Notes under the pieces: model-generated
The model's database searches: none
What the model was told of the DNA's origin: nothing
Seen by the model: the letters and a program-made list of their open reading frames with translations, nothing else
Position numbers and translations under genes: made by a program
Source: Ophiothrix spiculata
Taxonomy: Eukaryota > Echinodermata > Ophiuroidea > Amphilepidida > Ophiotrichidae
Assembly: GCA_000969725.1 (NCBI GenBank)
Contig: JXSR01S002315.1
Reading direction: 5' to 3' (one strand)
Length of the DNA stretch: 20,379 nucleotides
Shown here: one piece after another, positions 1 to 8,608 of the stretch
Numbering within the stretch: the first letter of the stretch is position 1
Layout of the letters: the number at the start of each line of letters is the position of its first letter

Positions 1-286
1 TATTTTGAAATTCGGACTAGCGAGCCTATTTTGAAATTCGGACTAAAGAGCTGTTATTTAAATTCGGACTGGCGAGCCGTTTCTAACATTCGGACTAGCG
101 AGTTGCTTTTAACATTCGGACTGATGAGCCTATTTTCATATTCGGACTAGCGAGCTGTTTTTTCGGACTAGCGAGCCTCTTTCAAGGTTATATTTTCCCT
201 ATTGAATAACGTTTCGGACTAGCGAGCCTTCGGACTAGCGAGCTTTCGGACTAGCGAGTCGTCGGACTGGCGAGCGGACCCCTGAG
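1..286 (+). repeat. Array 1 of the CGGACTAGCGAG word; left arm of a foldback element
   Basis: Eleven copies of a degenerate 15-bp word, consensus TTCGGACTAGCGAGC, start at 11, 37, 63, 89, 115, 141, 162, 213, 229, 245 and 261. The first six are exactly 26 bp apart, with AT-rich spacers; the last four are 16 bp apart. The array pairs with the reverse-oriented array at 387-694, including a non-repeat stretch (about 178-212, 'caaggttatattttccc') that reappears reversed near 450-480. Long inverted repeats built of short tandem repeats are the hallmark of foldback transposons (Drosophila FB, sea urchin TU). The left end runs off the window. Confidence 0.85.
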
Positions 287-386
287 AAAAACTTAGTACT
301 AACATGCAGAAGGAAATGCTGATTGAAAACCAATTACACATACAGTGCCAGGTCTAAACCAAGTATCAGTGGTGCAAATGGGGTCT
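287..386. mobile_element. Central loop of the foldback element
   Basis: About 100 bp of unique sequence separates the two oppositely oriented arrays (1-286 and 387-694). It has no open frame of note and no recognisable transposase motif. If the two arms are the terminal repeats of one foldback element, this is its whole interior, so the element is non-autonomous. The right side of the loop ('gcaaatggggtctg') resembles, in reverse, the end of array 3 ('ctgtccccgtgcaaat'). This suggests that inner-arm boundary belongs to the family. Confidence 0.6.
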
Positions 387-694
387 GCTCGCCAGTCCGA
401 CGACTCGCTAGTCCGAAAGCTCGCTAGTCCGAAGGCTCGCTAGTTCAAAACGTTATTCAATAGGGAAAATATAACCTTGAAAAAGGCTCGCTAGTCCGAA
501 AAATACAGCTCGCTAGTCCGAAGGTTCGCTAGTCCGAATATGAAAATAGGCTCGCGAGTCCAAATTTTAAAAACAACTCGCTAGTCTGAATGTTAAAAAC
601 AGCTCGCCAGTCTGAATTTAAATAACAACTCGCTAGTCCGAATTTCAAAATAGGCTCGCTAGTCCAAATTTTAAAAACAGCTCGCTTGTCCGAA
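387..694 (-). repeat. Array 2 of the CGGACTAGCGAG word, inverted; right arm of the foldback element
   Basis: Thirteen copies of the same 15-bp word on the - strand (GCTCGCTAGTCCGAA on +) start at 387, 403, 419, 435, 486, 508, 524, 550, 576, 602, 628, 654 and 680. Spacing is 16 bp nearest the loop and 26 bp from 524 outward, the mirror image of array 1. The 60-codon frames across it on the - strand are products of the repeat and not a gene. Confidence 0.85.
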
Positions 695-736
695 TTTTGA
701 AAAACTGTAATAGAAATATGCACATTTTTTCTCCTA

Positions 737-1005
737 TTCGGACTAGCAAGCTGTTTAAAATTCAGACTAGCGAGCCTATTATAAAATTCGGACTAGCGAG
801 CCTATTTTGAAATTCGGACTAGCGAGCTGTTATTTAAATTCGTACTGGCGAGCTGTTTTAAAAATTCATACTAGCGAGCTGTTTTTGATATTCGGACTAG
901 CGAGCCTTTTTCATAATTCGGACTGGCGAGCCTAAATTACAATTCGGACTAGCGAGCCGTCGGACTAGCGAGCTTTTGGACTACCGAGTTGTCGGACTAG
1001 CGAGC
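737..1005 (+). repeat. Array 3 of the CGGACTAGCGAG word; half of a second foldback unit
   Basis: Twelve copies in forward orientation start at 737, 761, 787, 813, 839, 865, 891, 917, 943, 959, 975 and 991. As in array 1, spacing is 26 bp (761 to 943) and then 16 bp (943 to 991). It ends in 'ctgtccccgtgcaaat', matching the inner boundary of array 2 read in reverse. No partner arm follows, so it may be a solo or decayed arm. It ends 98 bp before a coding exon, inside the upstream intron. Confidence 0.8.
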
Positions 1006-1102
1006 TGTCCCCGTGCAAATCTAGCAAGAGAAGTAGCTGCTATGCTAACCTACATTTCCATTAAACATGTTTTATTGACTGAAAGTTTGTGTTTCCTTGC
1101 AG

Positions 1103-1215
1103 TGTTGGTGAATGGGAGCAGTACATGAAGGAATGCCACGCCTTCATCTATTATGGATTAGAGAAACTTTTCTCATTCTTTCCACCAACTAAAATTGCAC
1201 CTGTCAACTTCACAG
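1103..1215 (+). CDS. CFAP46: CFAP46-like gene, exon A of the window
   Basis: A pyrimidine-containing tract and 'ccttgcag' precede the exon, and 'acag|gtaaga' ends it with a near-consensus donor. The exon enters at the third codon base and leaves one base of a codon, which joins with AT of the next exon to give Asp. It encodes 37 whole codons from VGEWEQYM to PVNFT, including two aromatic clusters (FIYYGLEKLF and FSFFPP). The codons show none of the simple-sequence bias of the surrounding intron. Confidence 0.8.
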
Positions 1216-4200
1216 GTAAGAAAGTTACTTTTTCATTTCTAAATTTTTGGTTGTTGTGGGGTTTTTTTTTGGTAAATTTAAGATTAATTTTATAATTCTA
1301 GTTTCTCACATTTAAACAGAAGTTTTTAGCATAAGGCCAAAAAAAGTAACAAGTTTGTTTCTGGTAACCTGCTCGCGTTTCTGTTAAGTTACATATTTCC
1401 CGCATTAATTTTTTTTTTTTTCGTATTTCGTATCAAAAAAAATCTTATTGTTGATAAATAAAACAATTCTGTAAAAAAGCTTACTGGAGACTTGTGTAAC
1501 AACAAATAAAGATGAATTGCACCAAAAAGAAGCAAAATGCGTGACACGAGGCTTGGTGAGGCGGCGTATTATTGAACATGAAAGAGAAACCAAGGGCAGC
1601 TAAAGTTATATACAAAACTTTTATGATTAATAATGATATTAATAATTAATATAAGAAACCAAGAGCATTGTTTTAATGTGTTTTTCTTTCTGCATTTTTG
1701 GTTTAAAAAAAAGAAAAATAGCATATCGCATTGCATTTTTGAAAAGTTAAAAATAAAAAATAAAAAAGCGCATATCGCATTGTACTTTTCAAGCATGTTA
1801 CCAGAAACAAACTTTTTTTTTTGGCCTAAGCTGAGTTTGTGATGTCATCAGGCAAACTCCAAAAAAGTTGGTACCGTTTTGGGCAAAGTAGGTTCATATT
1901 TATGGGTGAAAAAGATGCATTTGTGTTTTTGTTTCAATATGTATGATCTTTCCTCATTTATGTGATGAGATTTGTTAATATGAAATTTGACTAATGGTTA
2001 AAAAATTACTTGGATTGTGATTTTAGTTTCTAAAATAAAAATAAAAAGTACAAAATTTTGTGATCAATTCATCTGCCACAGATTTTAGAGTTACTTGTAA
2101 ATGCTTATCTAACTCCTACATCCCATCAAATTTTTTACTTGGTAAGATTTAAGGCTGAAATTAATATGTCAGGAACAGTCTCCGTTTAACACTATGAAAA
2201 CCAATTTACCATGATGTTTGTGGAAAAGAAAATACTCAAAACATCGGAAGTAAAAGAAACAGCGAAAGAAATTTGTTTGCTCAACCATTGATCTTTGTAA
2301 CCAAAAAACAGACCTCTTGCACAGTACTTTTAAATGTGTTGTAATGCAATTATTACATTTTCAAATTGCAATATCTTCATATTAAAGGTACAATTCATGA
2401 TTTTGATGTGACAATAACCTCACCTCTTTTCTAGCTACGTAGAAAGAAGAGTACAAAATAAATGTATGCTGAAAATTTCATTTGATTCGGACCATTCATT
2501 TTTAAGTTCTGAGCTTTTCAGTGTCTTAAAAATCTCCATATGTTGCTGTGCTGTTATTACTAGTAAATAGAAAATGACACATTTTCTCACTTTTCTCAAA
2601 ATGCAAGCACATTTGAAAGAATGGTTTGGGGATCGTAATATATACCTGTCAAGGATTCTTCCTAGCTAAAAAACTCAATTTTGATGAAGGTGACCTTGAG
2701 GATGAAAAGTGGATCATGAATTGTCCCTTTAATATGTAATACTTTAATTGAGTTATGTTACAAGGGTATAGTTGGTATTACATTACTAGACAGGCCTATA
2801 ACATATTTGACAAAATGATTTGATTTATTTATTATTTTTGCTTTCAACCCTACAGATATGGAGTTATTTATATTGCTTGATCTGGTTCAAACAAATGATA
2901 GTTTTATGAGACAGGCACGTATCGATGTCCACAAGAGGTATGTTATGGGTGTTATTTTGAAATAAAATTGCATTGATGAGAATTATTATTGTAAGCCAGT
3001 TTGGTTCATTTGTACTTAAATTTTCAGTTTGTCAAGGAAAACATCTCCTAGTGAACATTAAGTTAATTGGAAACTAATTGATTAAAATGAATGATAGCTT
3101 TACTCATGCTGTCAATATCTCCGGCATTATACAGCAAAAATACCAATATTTTGAAGTATATTTATTTGAAAAAAAATACCTTGCACTCTCTTTACTGTAT
3201 TTTAAACTGGATGATGTGCTTTAGAACATATTTGTAGGTTTGCTCATTATATTTTTGGGATGAATTTAATTTTTGTGTTTGATTGCTTAAGAAAAATCAA
3301 CTTATTTTTTGTTCATAAACATGTAAAATAAGAAACTTAACAATTTTTATTTTCATCAATCTTTTCCAATCAAACATGATTTTAGTGTTTCTAATTTCTT
3401 TCTTTTCATTTACCTTTACCCTTTATTTCCAAAAGATTGGTGGACTTTGAAACCTGTGAAATCATTGATAAGTAAGATGCGCAAATTGTTGTCATATGAG
3501 ACACTATTTGTCAAGATATTTATTGTATTTCCACAGTACCATGTGATTAGTTGTACACAACTTGGTATTCTTACCTGTATGCCCAAATATCCTGGTTATA
3601 ACATTGGGAAGAAAATCTCAAGACTAAACTTACTCATGACGGTACCCTGGTATACTCACTACCTGATCCACTGAAGCCCTGGTTTCCGTAGACCCAGACT
3701 AACCCATGATGAATCTTTTGTACACTCAAATATCCTTATTTTATCATCCAATGTTTTACATCCCACATGTCCTGATTACTGTAAATTTCTATGCATGAAA
3801 GAAACCTAAGATCTAGAGCAGAATGTTAAACATGTGTACACTCAATTGTCCTGGTTGCCTATATAACCTTGTTGTCAAAAACAAGCCACAGATTTACACT
3901 AATCAATGTGGATATCCCTGTACCCCATTAGCCTGGTTTTCTGTAGCCTATTCTTCAAAAACAAACCACGATTCTTAAAGCAATACTATAAAAATGTTAA
4001 AAATGAAGCGCCCCCTGTCATCCATCACTTTTGATTTTTTAGCTTATTGGGTTTGTTTTTGGTAGATATTCATACCCTCCAAATGATATGGCTAAAATAT
4101 GCTTACTCTTTCTGTTATGACCATTTGTTGAATTAAATTTGGGATAATTCCACATGTATTAGTATACGAAAGTATCCATTTTTCGGTTGCAAAACAATTT

Positions 4201-7200
4201 TTTTGACAAAATATACTTGAAAATGCTTTCAGATAGGCACATTCCTTCATTTTATTCTGTTTTTAACTAAAAACTTTTTTTGATCAAAATCTAATAATAT
4301 TGCTTTAACCAAACCCTAAATAGCTTTGTAAACCCAAGTATCCTGGTCCTCTGTAATCTTGGGGTCCAAAAAAACACAAACCCTGACAAACCCATAAGAA
4401 ACCCTCTGTGAATACCACAGGGTCTTGGTTTTCTGTAACCTATATATTAGTCTAAAACAACCTATACTACTAGACTAAGTCATAGGGAAATCCTTGCAAA
4501 CTCATGTTTCCTTGTTGACTGTAATCTTGGTGTCTAAAACATACCACAGATCAAAACTAACCCATGAGAAACCACATATGTGACCCGTCATATCGAAAGG
4601 TACCTTAAGGTCGGCAAAATTAAGATTGATTTTTTGGTCTCATCTGAAAGATTATATTTTAAGTTTTAAAATGAAACCTTGCTTTTGGTTATTGGATGCT
4701 CGATTACAAAATAACATCCAAATTGGTAAAAGGTATGGCTGATTCCGAAAACTAAAGTTCTGAGAAAATCAAGTTTAACGTTTCTTTACTGGTTAAACGT
4801 GAATGGAGAAAGGATTTTTATCTCGGTTTTTAAAACATTTGTCTTATGTTTTGGATGTTGGAACCTAATTAATATGATAGAATACACTTCAAAGGTAACG
4901 TTTCTGATAAAATTAGAAATTCGACCTGGGACGTGATTTTTGACTATGCTCAGCTTCAATGGCCTGTATCTCGTAATTTACTATGCCGGTATTAAGGTAC
5001 CTTTCGATATGACGGGACACATATATACTACTGTGTCCTATAAACCACACACATTGACTAAACCATAAGGAACACTTTTCAAACAAAAGTATCAAACCAC
5101 ACTTTTAGACATTTTGGGATGATATGATTTGTATCTAAATGCTTTGAGCAGAGCTGCCAGTTTTCAGGAAATTTTATGACTTTAGGTAACTTGTTACTCC
5201 AAATTTATATATTTTTCATTTATTTTCAAGTCATTTTTGAAACTTTGTATGCCAACACTTATTCCAGATTTCAAGTATTAGAATTTTACCCCAAAAATTA
5301 TTCCTTTATGCATAAGCACATTTTTCATCAAACATCATTAGTATCCCATTTGTAACTAGGACTTTATTTCTCATATCAATTTACATATTAAAAAGTAGCG
5401 TGTGGATTTAAGTGATTGAAAAAAGGACCATCATATATTTCCCAAGTTATCACCTCAGTTGATGATGTGGTTGGATCGCTGTAATATGATTTAAAAAAAT
5501 ATATTTATAAAGGTATATAATGAGTTTGATGATTAAAGCAATATTATATTCAACCAGATAACATACATTTTAAACATTATCTTTAAACACATCTTTTATT
5601 TTATTTTATATCATCTTATTAACTTGGCTTTCTAATTAACTCAGGTCAAATTAAATTATATCACGATTACAGTGATTTGAGTCGTGCAATAGTTTGTATA
5701 CTATTGCACGGCATGAAACAAACCGGTGGGATATCATGATATAAAATAAATATTGAAATTATATCACGATTACAGTGATTTGAGCTGTGCAATAGTTTGT
5801 ACTATTGCACGGCATGAAACAAACCGGTGTGATATCATGATATAAAACAAATATTGAATGCCTATGCACATGCAATAGTATACAAATATTTGCTGCTTTG
5901 AGGGGCATAATTAAAATTATAGGCCCAAGGTGATCTCAAAACCACACTATGCCCCGAAGCGAACATAGTGTGGTTTTGAGATCACCGAGGGCCTATAATT
6001 TTAATTATGCTACGAAAAAGCAGTCAATATTTGTTTTATATACCAAAATTTAAAGATTCTTATCATTTGATTGGTTAAAAGTTAAAATAGGGGGGGGGGC
6101 TTGCCCCCATCTGGCTACGCCACTGACGAAGAGTACGCCGTACATACTTCCGTGAATGCTATGTAGTGCGTGATACGCTAATTTGAATATCAACTATGGA
6201 TTCATCACAAATTAACAACCGTACGCTCCTGTATAAGGAGATATGATGAGTTGTTGAATGCACCTTTATTTCTGTACTGAAATGATAACTATACAATGAT
6301 GCTAACATCTTATCATCCACATTAACTTAATGAAGGTCCATTCAAAGTATGCTGCAACTGTGGTGCAATGCCTTAATTTAAATTCACTGATTTTGTATCC
6401 ACTTGTCGAATTCAACTATTTGCCCGAAAGACAAATCCTTAAAATGTTTTTATGCTGGTATTCAATTTTTCAACATTAAAGTCGATAGAAGACCAGTAGT
6501 TGAATTAGTCGAGTGGGTACAGTATATCAGTTATTTGTTGCTGTATCTTTCTGCATAACAGTACAATTCATATTCAAATATTTTTATTTTTATTCTGATG
6601 CCACAGTGCAGTTTCTTGCGGAAAAATGCGCAGTGCAGTAATTACACACTTCACATGTGCAGCTTGCTATGAATTAACCTCGAGAGCTAGTTGTTATTAT
6701 CGGTCTTTGGCAGATGAAGGGTAATTTGACTGAGAATTGCAACTATCGAGCTGCGGGTCATTTATATTAGTGTATTATCCACAAATTAGTGGACAAAATG
6801 TAAGATGTGTTCTGCATCATGGTAAAGTGCTTTTTACGCATGACCATGACACATTGTTATTAGATATTCTCATTGTATTAGTCCAGAAGTGAACTGATGT
6901 TCCATAGCCAAATTTCTAGAGTGCAAATAGTCCAATTGCCTGATACACTTTCTTTAATATGTGATGACTCGCACCAAAAAGGGGGACTTTGCGACGATCT
7001 GCAGACTGAGATATCAGGCTTTGAAGTTGAGAATGGTAAAATTTTCATCTGGGGGTGAATTAAGACAGAAAATTGGGAATTTCCGTGCCTTCTTTACCCA
7101 TTTGATCAACAAATTGTGAATATTTTGAGAATATGCACTAAATTGGTGAAAATATTTCGGAATTCCCATGCCTTCTTTACCATCATGGAGGGAAAACGTT

Positions 7201-8608
7201 GATTTATTTTGGGATTTCCCACTCAGAAATTCATGCAAAATATTTGGGAATCCCATGCCTTCTTTATTAGGGGGTGTACCATTAATTTCTGGAAGAGCCC
7301 AATGTCTGTGTCAAATTTGATGATGATTGAGTGCTCCTAAATACCCGTTGCTATGGGAGATTTTGTGTATAGTTGAATAGTAATCAATAAAATTGATGCT
7401 TTCACAAACCCAAACTTTAAAGCCTGTTTTCTCCAATTGCTATTTTTGAAAAGTGATCAACACGCTCTTACTAAAATAGCCATATCTCCATAACTAATTG
7501 TTTTATGGAAATTTTTGAGGTACCAAATTACTTGTGAAACTCTTAAGCTTTCACATGATACTAGAAACTCAATTTTGATGTCGGAACCAAAGTCCCCCCT
7601 TTCGGTGTGAGTCATCACATATATGGTCGTTATCATTCTGTAATTTTTTGCACTTCCTTTCTCCACAGTATGAAAGATTTGTCGTTGGAGAAGCCAATAG
7701 AGACGGCAATGTTGCTGAGTTTAGCTGGAGTCAACTGTGTTCTTGCTAACCAATGGCATTGTACGCTACAGGATAATGCTGATGTGTTCAATACACTTAT
7801 GAAAGGTACGCTTTTGTAAATGAACTCTGTTTACTAGAACTGAATATGTAACCTGATAACATGGAATTCCTGGTAACACATAGGATATTTTCTACATTAT
7901 AAAATTTGTGGATAACACATAGTTCTAATAACACATAGCAAAATGTTAATTCTAGTGAACTCTGTTTTAACATTAAGTTTCCAATGTATAAGGTTTTTAT
8001 TTTCTTGAATTCAACAAGCTATATTACAACTTCAAAGATAAAACCTTACCCAAAAATATTGTCTCATGAAAAAATGGGCTTTTGCAGTAAATTTTAATTG
8101 ACAATCTTGAAATGGATCAAGCAGCCTGTATAAACTTTAGAAAATATATGTGATATCACTGTTGATCTAGAATTATTCCTTTTAATATTGTGCCGCAGGT
8201 CTTCTCGAAGTTGGTCGAAGTACTGGTCAAACAGTGCGTCGCATATTCATCCCGTACTGGAAACCACCTGGTGAAGAGGAACCGGAAGGAGATGGGGAAC
8301 CTGAAGACAAAGATGCAAGAAACGCGACCTCACTAGGAAACACAGGCGATAAAGGAGGGAAGGGGAAAAATAAAGAGGAAGGGGGTAAAAAGGGCGATAA
8401 ACCAAAGAGCGCTATGAAAAGTGGGGGAAAGAGACGTGAAAGTCAAGGCTCTTCTAAAGGTGATGGGAAGGATAAAGGTGTATTGATTAAAGATGGGAAG
8501 GAAGATGGTATTGAGGAGGAGGTAAAACCAGTGGAGGTCAAGCGACATTGGTTTAATTATGTGTGTTATGGGTTGCCGAATTTGATGGTAACTCAAGTGT
8601 CTGGATAG
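1103..8608 (+). CDS. CFAP46: CFAP46-like central-apparatus protein, last four exons (join 1103-1215, 2856-2937, 7669-7805, 8199-8608)
   Basis: Four blocks with canonical acceptors and donors join into one open frame of 246 residues ending in TAG. The intron phases agree throughout (2, 1, 2, 1), and lengths 113, 82, 137 and 410 nt leave no remainder. The deduced protein begins VGEWEQYMKECHAFIYYGLE. It continues with FILLDLVQTNDSFMRQARID, then ETAMLLSLAGVNCVLANQWH, which has the look of the C-terminal part of a CHAT/separase-like fold. A 90-residue Gly/Lys/Glu-rich low-complexity linker follows, then the hydrophobic C-terminus RHWFNYVCYGLPNLMVTQ. The CFAP46 (FAP46, TTC40) assignment is from memory of the family: a roughly 2,700-residue protein of the C1d projection of the ciliary central pair. 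Another CHAT-type protein is the main alternative. The 5' exons lie outside the window. The gene model is far firmer than the name. Confidence 0.65.
1328..1832. mobile_element. Inverted-repeat element (MITE-like) in intron 1
   Basis: About 35 bp at 1328-1368 (AGGCCAAAAAAAG, then AAGTTTGTTTCTGGTAAC) recurs in reverse at 1797-1832, differing by small gaps in the A-run. The ~505-bp interior is AT-rich and non-coding. It carries a direct repeat of GCATATCGCATTG at 1721 and 1770, plus a repeated 'agaaaccaag' word near 1585 and 1655. No clear target-site duplication is visible, so the class is undetermined. Confidence 0.6.
2379..2735. mobile_element. Inverted-repeat element (MITE-like) in intron 1
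   Basis: A terminal repeat of about 23 bp, ATATTAAAGG(T/G)ACAATTCATG then AT, occurs at 2379-2401 and in reverse at 2713-2735, with one mismatch. Matching continues loosely inward: GATGTGACAATAACCTCACC on the left resembles the reverse of the 'aaggtgaccttgaggatg' stretch on the right. There is no coding capacity, and flanking duplications are not clear. The element lies wholly between exons A and B. Confidence 0.65.
2856..2937 (+). CDS. CFAP46: CFAP46-like gene, exon B of the window
   Basis: The acceptor is 'caaccctacag' and the donor 'aag|gtatgt' (more exactly AGAG|GTATGT). The 82-nt exon completes an Asp codon from exon A and encodes MELFILLDLVQTNDSFMRQ then ARIDVHK. It leaves AG, which joins T of exon C to form Ser. 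FILLDL is a strongly hydrophobic strand, as expected in a folded alpha/beta domain. The exon is followed by a 4.7-kb intron full of repeats. Confidence 0.8.
2938..3540. other. Intron 2, unique AT-rich part
   Basis: This stretch follows the exon B donor. I see no repeat, conserved frame or regulatory motif in it. It is ordinary AT-rich intronic sequence up to the start of the degenerate tandem array near 3540. Confidence 0.5.
3979..4304. mobile_element. piggyBac-like MITE with TTAA target duplication
   Basis: The left end reads TTAA|AGCAATACTAT and the right end ATAATATTGCT|TTAA, giving terminal repeats AGCAATA(C/T)TAT flanked by a TTAA on each side (3975-3978 and 4305-4308). A TTAA duplication is the known signature of piggyBac transposition. 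The ~326-bp interior is non-coding and includes 'gaagcgccccctgtcatcc'. It sits inside the diverged 85-bp array and so is younger than the array. Confidence 0.7.
4579..5021. mobile_element. TA-flanked MITE, TGTGACCCG termini
   Basis: Terminal repeats of about 37 bp: TGTGACCCGTCATATCGAAA then GGTACCTTAA on the left, and the reverse of TGTCCCGTCATATCGAAAGG then TACCTTAA on the right, with few mismatches. The element is flanked by TA at 4577-4578 and 5022-5023, as in Tc1/mariner-type insertion, although ATAT cannot be excluded. The 443-bp interior has no transposase frame. A 60-codon frame across its right end is a by-product. Confidence 0.75.
5106..5530. other. Intron 2, no feature seen
   Basis: AT-rich intronic sequence in which I see no repeat, gene or clear regulatory motif. 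Confidence 0.45.
5533..5550. repeat. Solo terminus like that of the 3979 piggyBac-type MITE
   Basis: TTAAAGCAATATTATA matches the TTAA plus terminal repeat of the element at 3979-4304 almost base for base. No opposing terminus is visible within the next few hundred bases. It may be a truncated relative or a chance match to a short AT-rich word. Confidence 0.35.
5653..5857. repeat. Tandem pair of a 103-bp unit, each containing an imperfect palindrome
   Basis: Two near-identical copies (5653-5755 and 5756-5857) differ at few positions. Each contains the inverted repeat CGTGCAATAG...CTATTGCACG around a short loop (TGTGCAATAG in copy 2). Each is bracketed by TTATATCACGAT on the left and ATCATGATATAA on the right, so the whole unit is a loose dyad. 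Between the parts lie 'gcatgaaacaaaccggtg' and 'tacagtgatttgag'. No coding potential is seen. Confidence 0.8.
5886..6032. repeat. Large hairpin with ~66-bp arms and a 12-nt loop
   Basis: The left arm 5886-5951 and right arm 5964-6032 are reverse complements. The inner ~49 bp match with only two mismatched bases (CATAGTGTGGTTTTGAGATC, then ACC, and GGGCCTATAATTTTAATTAT). The match weakens outward to AAAGCAG(T)CAATATT. The loop is CCCCGAAGCGAA. It lies directly after the tandem dyad pair, so 5653-6032 may be one repeat family. Confidence 0.85.
6050..6955. other. Intron 2, mostly unique; G-run and repeat-tail-like word near its start
   Basis: At 6090-6127 a run of nine G is followed by 'cttgcccccatctggctac' and 'gccactgac'. 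I recognise this wording from ends of dispersed repeats in invertebrate genomes, so it probably marks a decayed element edge. The rest shows no frame, repeat or splice-bounded exon that I can support. Confidence 0.4.
6960..7619. mobile_element. TA-flanked MITE, TGTGATGACTC termini, long copy
   Basis: Terminal repeats of about 32 bp: TGTGATGACTCGCACCAAAA then AGGGGGACTTTG at the left, and the reverse of TGTGATGACTCACACCGAAA then GGGGGGACTTTGG at the right. TA lies on both sides (6958-6959 and 7620-7621). At 660 bp it is longer than its relative at 12129-12382. It contains three ~85-bp tandem copies marked by 'tgccttcttta' at 7086, 7169 and 7256, which create the 80-codon - strand frame. Its right end is only 49 bp before exon C, so it borders the splice acceptor and branch-site region. 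Confidence 0.8.
7669..7805 (+). CDS. CFAP46: CFAP46-like gene, exon C of the window
   Basis: The acceptor is the strong tract 'cacttcctttctccacag' and the donor AAAG|GTACGC. The exon encodes (S)MKDLSLEKPIETAMLLSL, then AGVNCVLANQWHCTLQDN and ADVFNTLMK, and leaves G to form Gly with the next exon. The pattern of a hydrophobic helix, 'AGV', a 'VLANQW' strand, and a helix with aligned hydrophobics resembles the C-terminal part of CHAT domains (where 'AGA..V....W.V.D' is typical). That likeness is by eye. Confidence 0.85.
7806..8198. other. Intron 3
   Basis: A 393-bp AT-rich intron between GTACGC and 'tgccgcag'. It contains no recognisable element. It does have repeated short 'aacacatag' words near 7877, 7916 and 7931. 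Confidence 0.7.
8199..8608 (+). CDS. CFAP46: CFAP46-like gene, terminal coding exon
   Basis: The acceptor is 'ttgtgccgcag'. With the G left by exon C it reads GLLEVGRSTGQTVRRIFIPY, then WKPPGEEEPEGDG, followed by about 90 residues very rich in Gly, Lys, Glu and Asp. These include motifs such as GDKGGKGKNKEEGGKKGDK. It closes with VKRHWFNYVCYGLPNLMVTQ, VSG and TAG at 8606-8608. The charged stretch is purine-rich on the + strand and gives a 95-codon antisense frame that is only a shadow. The tail after the linker regains hydrophobic character, which suggests a functional terminus. Confidence 0.85.

Larger units (their letters stand above)
3540..5105 (+). repeat. Old, diverged ~85-bp tandem repeat in intron 2, split by two MITEs
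   Basis: A phrase resembling 'atcctggttttctgtaacc' recurs near 3588, 3679, 3848, 3931, 4339, 4424 and 4508. Each copy is followed at a similar distance by words like 'caaaaacaaaccacaga' and 'actaacccatgagaaacc'. Spacing where copies adjoin is about 83-89 bp. The array is interrupted by the insertions at 3979-4304 and 4579-5021, and resumes at about 5030-5100 ('tgtcctataaaccac', 'actaaaccataaggaac'). Copies are too diverged for exact unit boundaries. Confidence 0.6.

Noticed and set aside
1..1005. CRISPR array
   Set aside because: The word is regularly spaced, but spacers are AT-rich and mutually similar, repeats are only 15 bp and occur in both orientations, and the surroundings are a spliced eukaryotic gene.
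7014..7256. 80-codon - strand frame as a gene
   Set aside because: It lies wholly inside the 660-bp MITE and arises from its three ~85-bp internal repeats.
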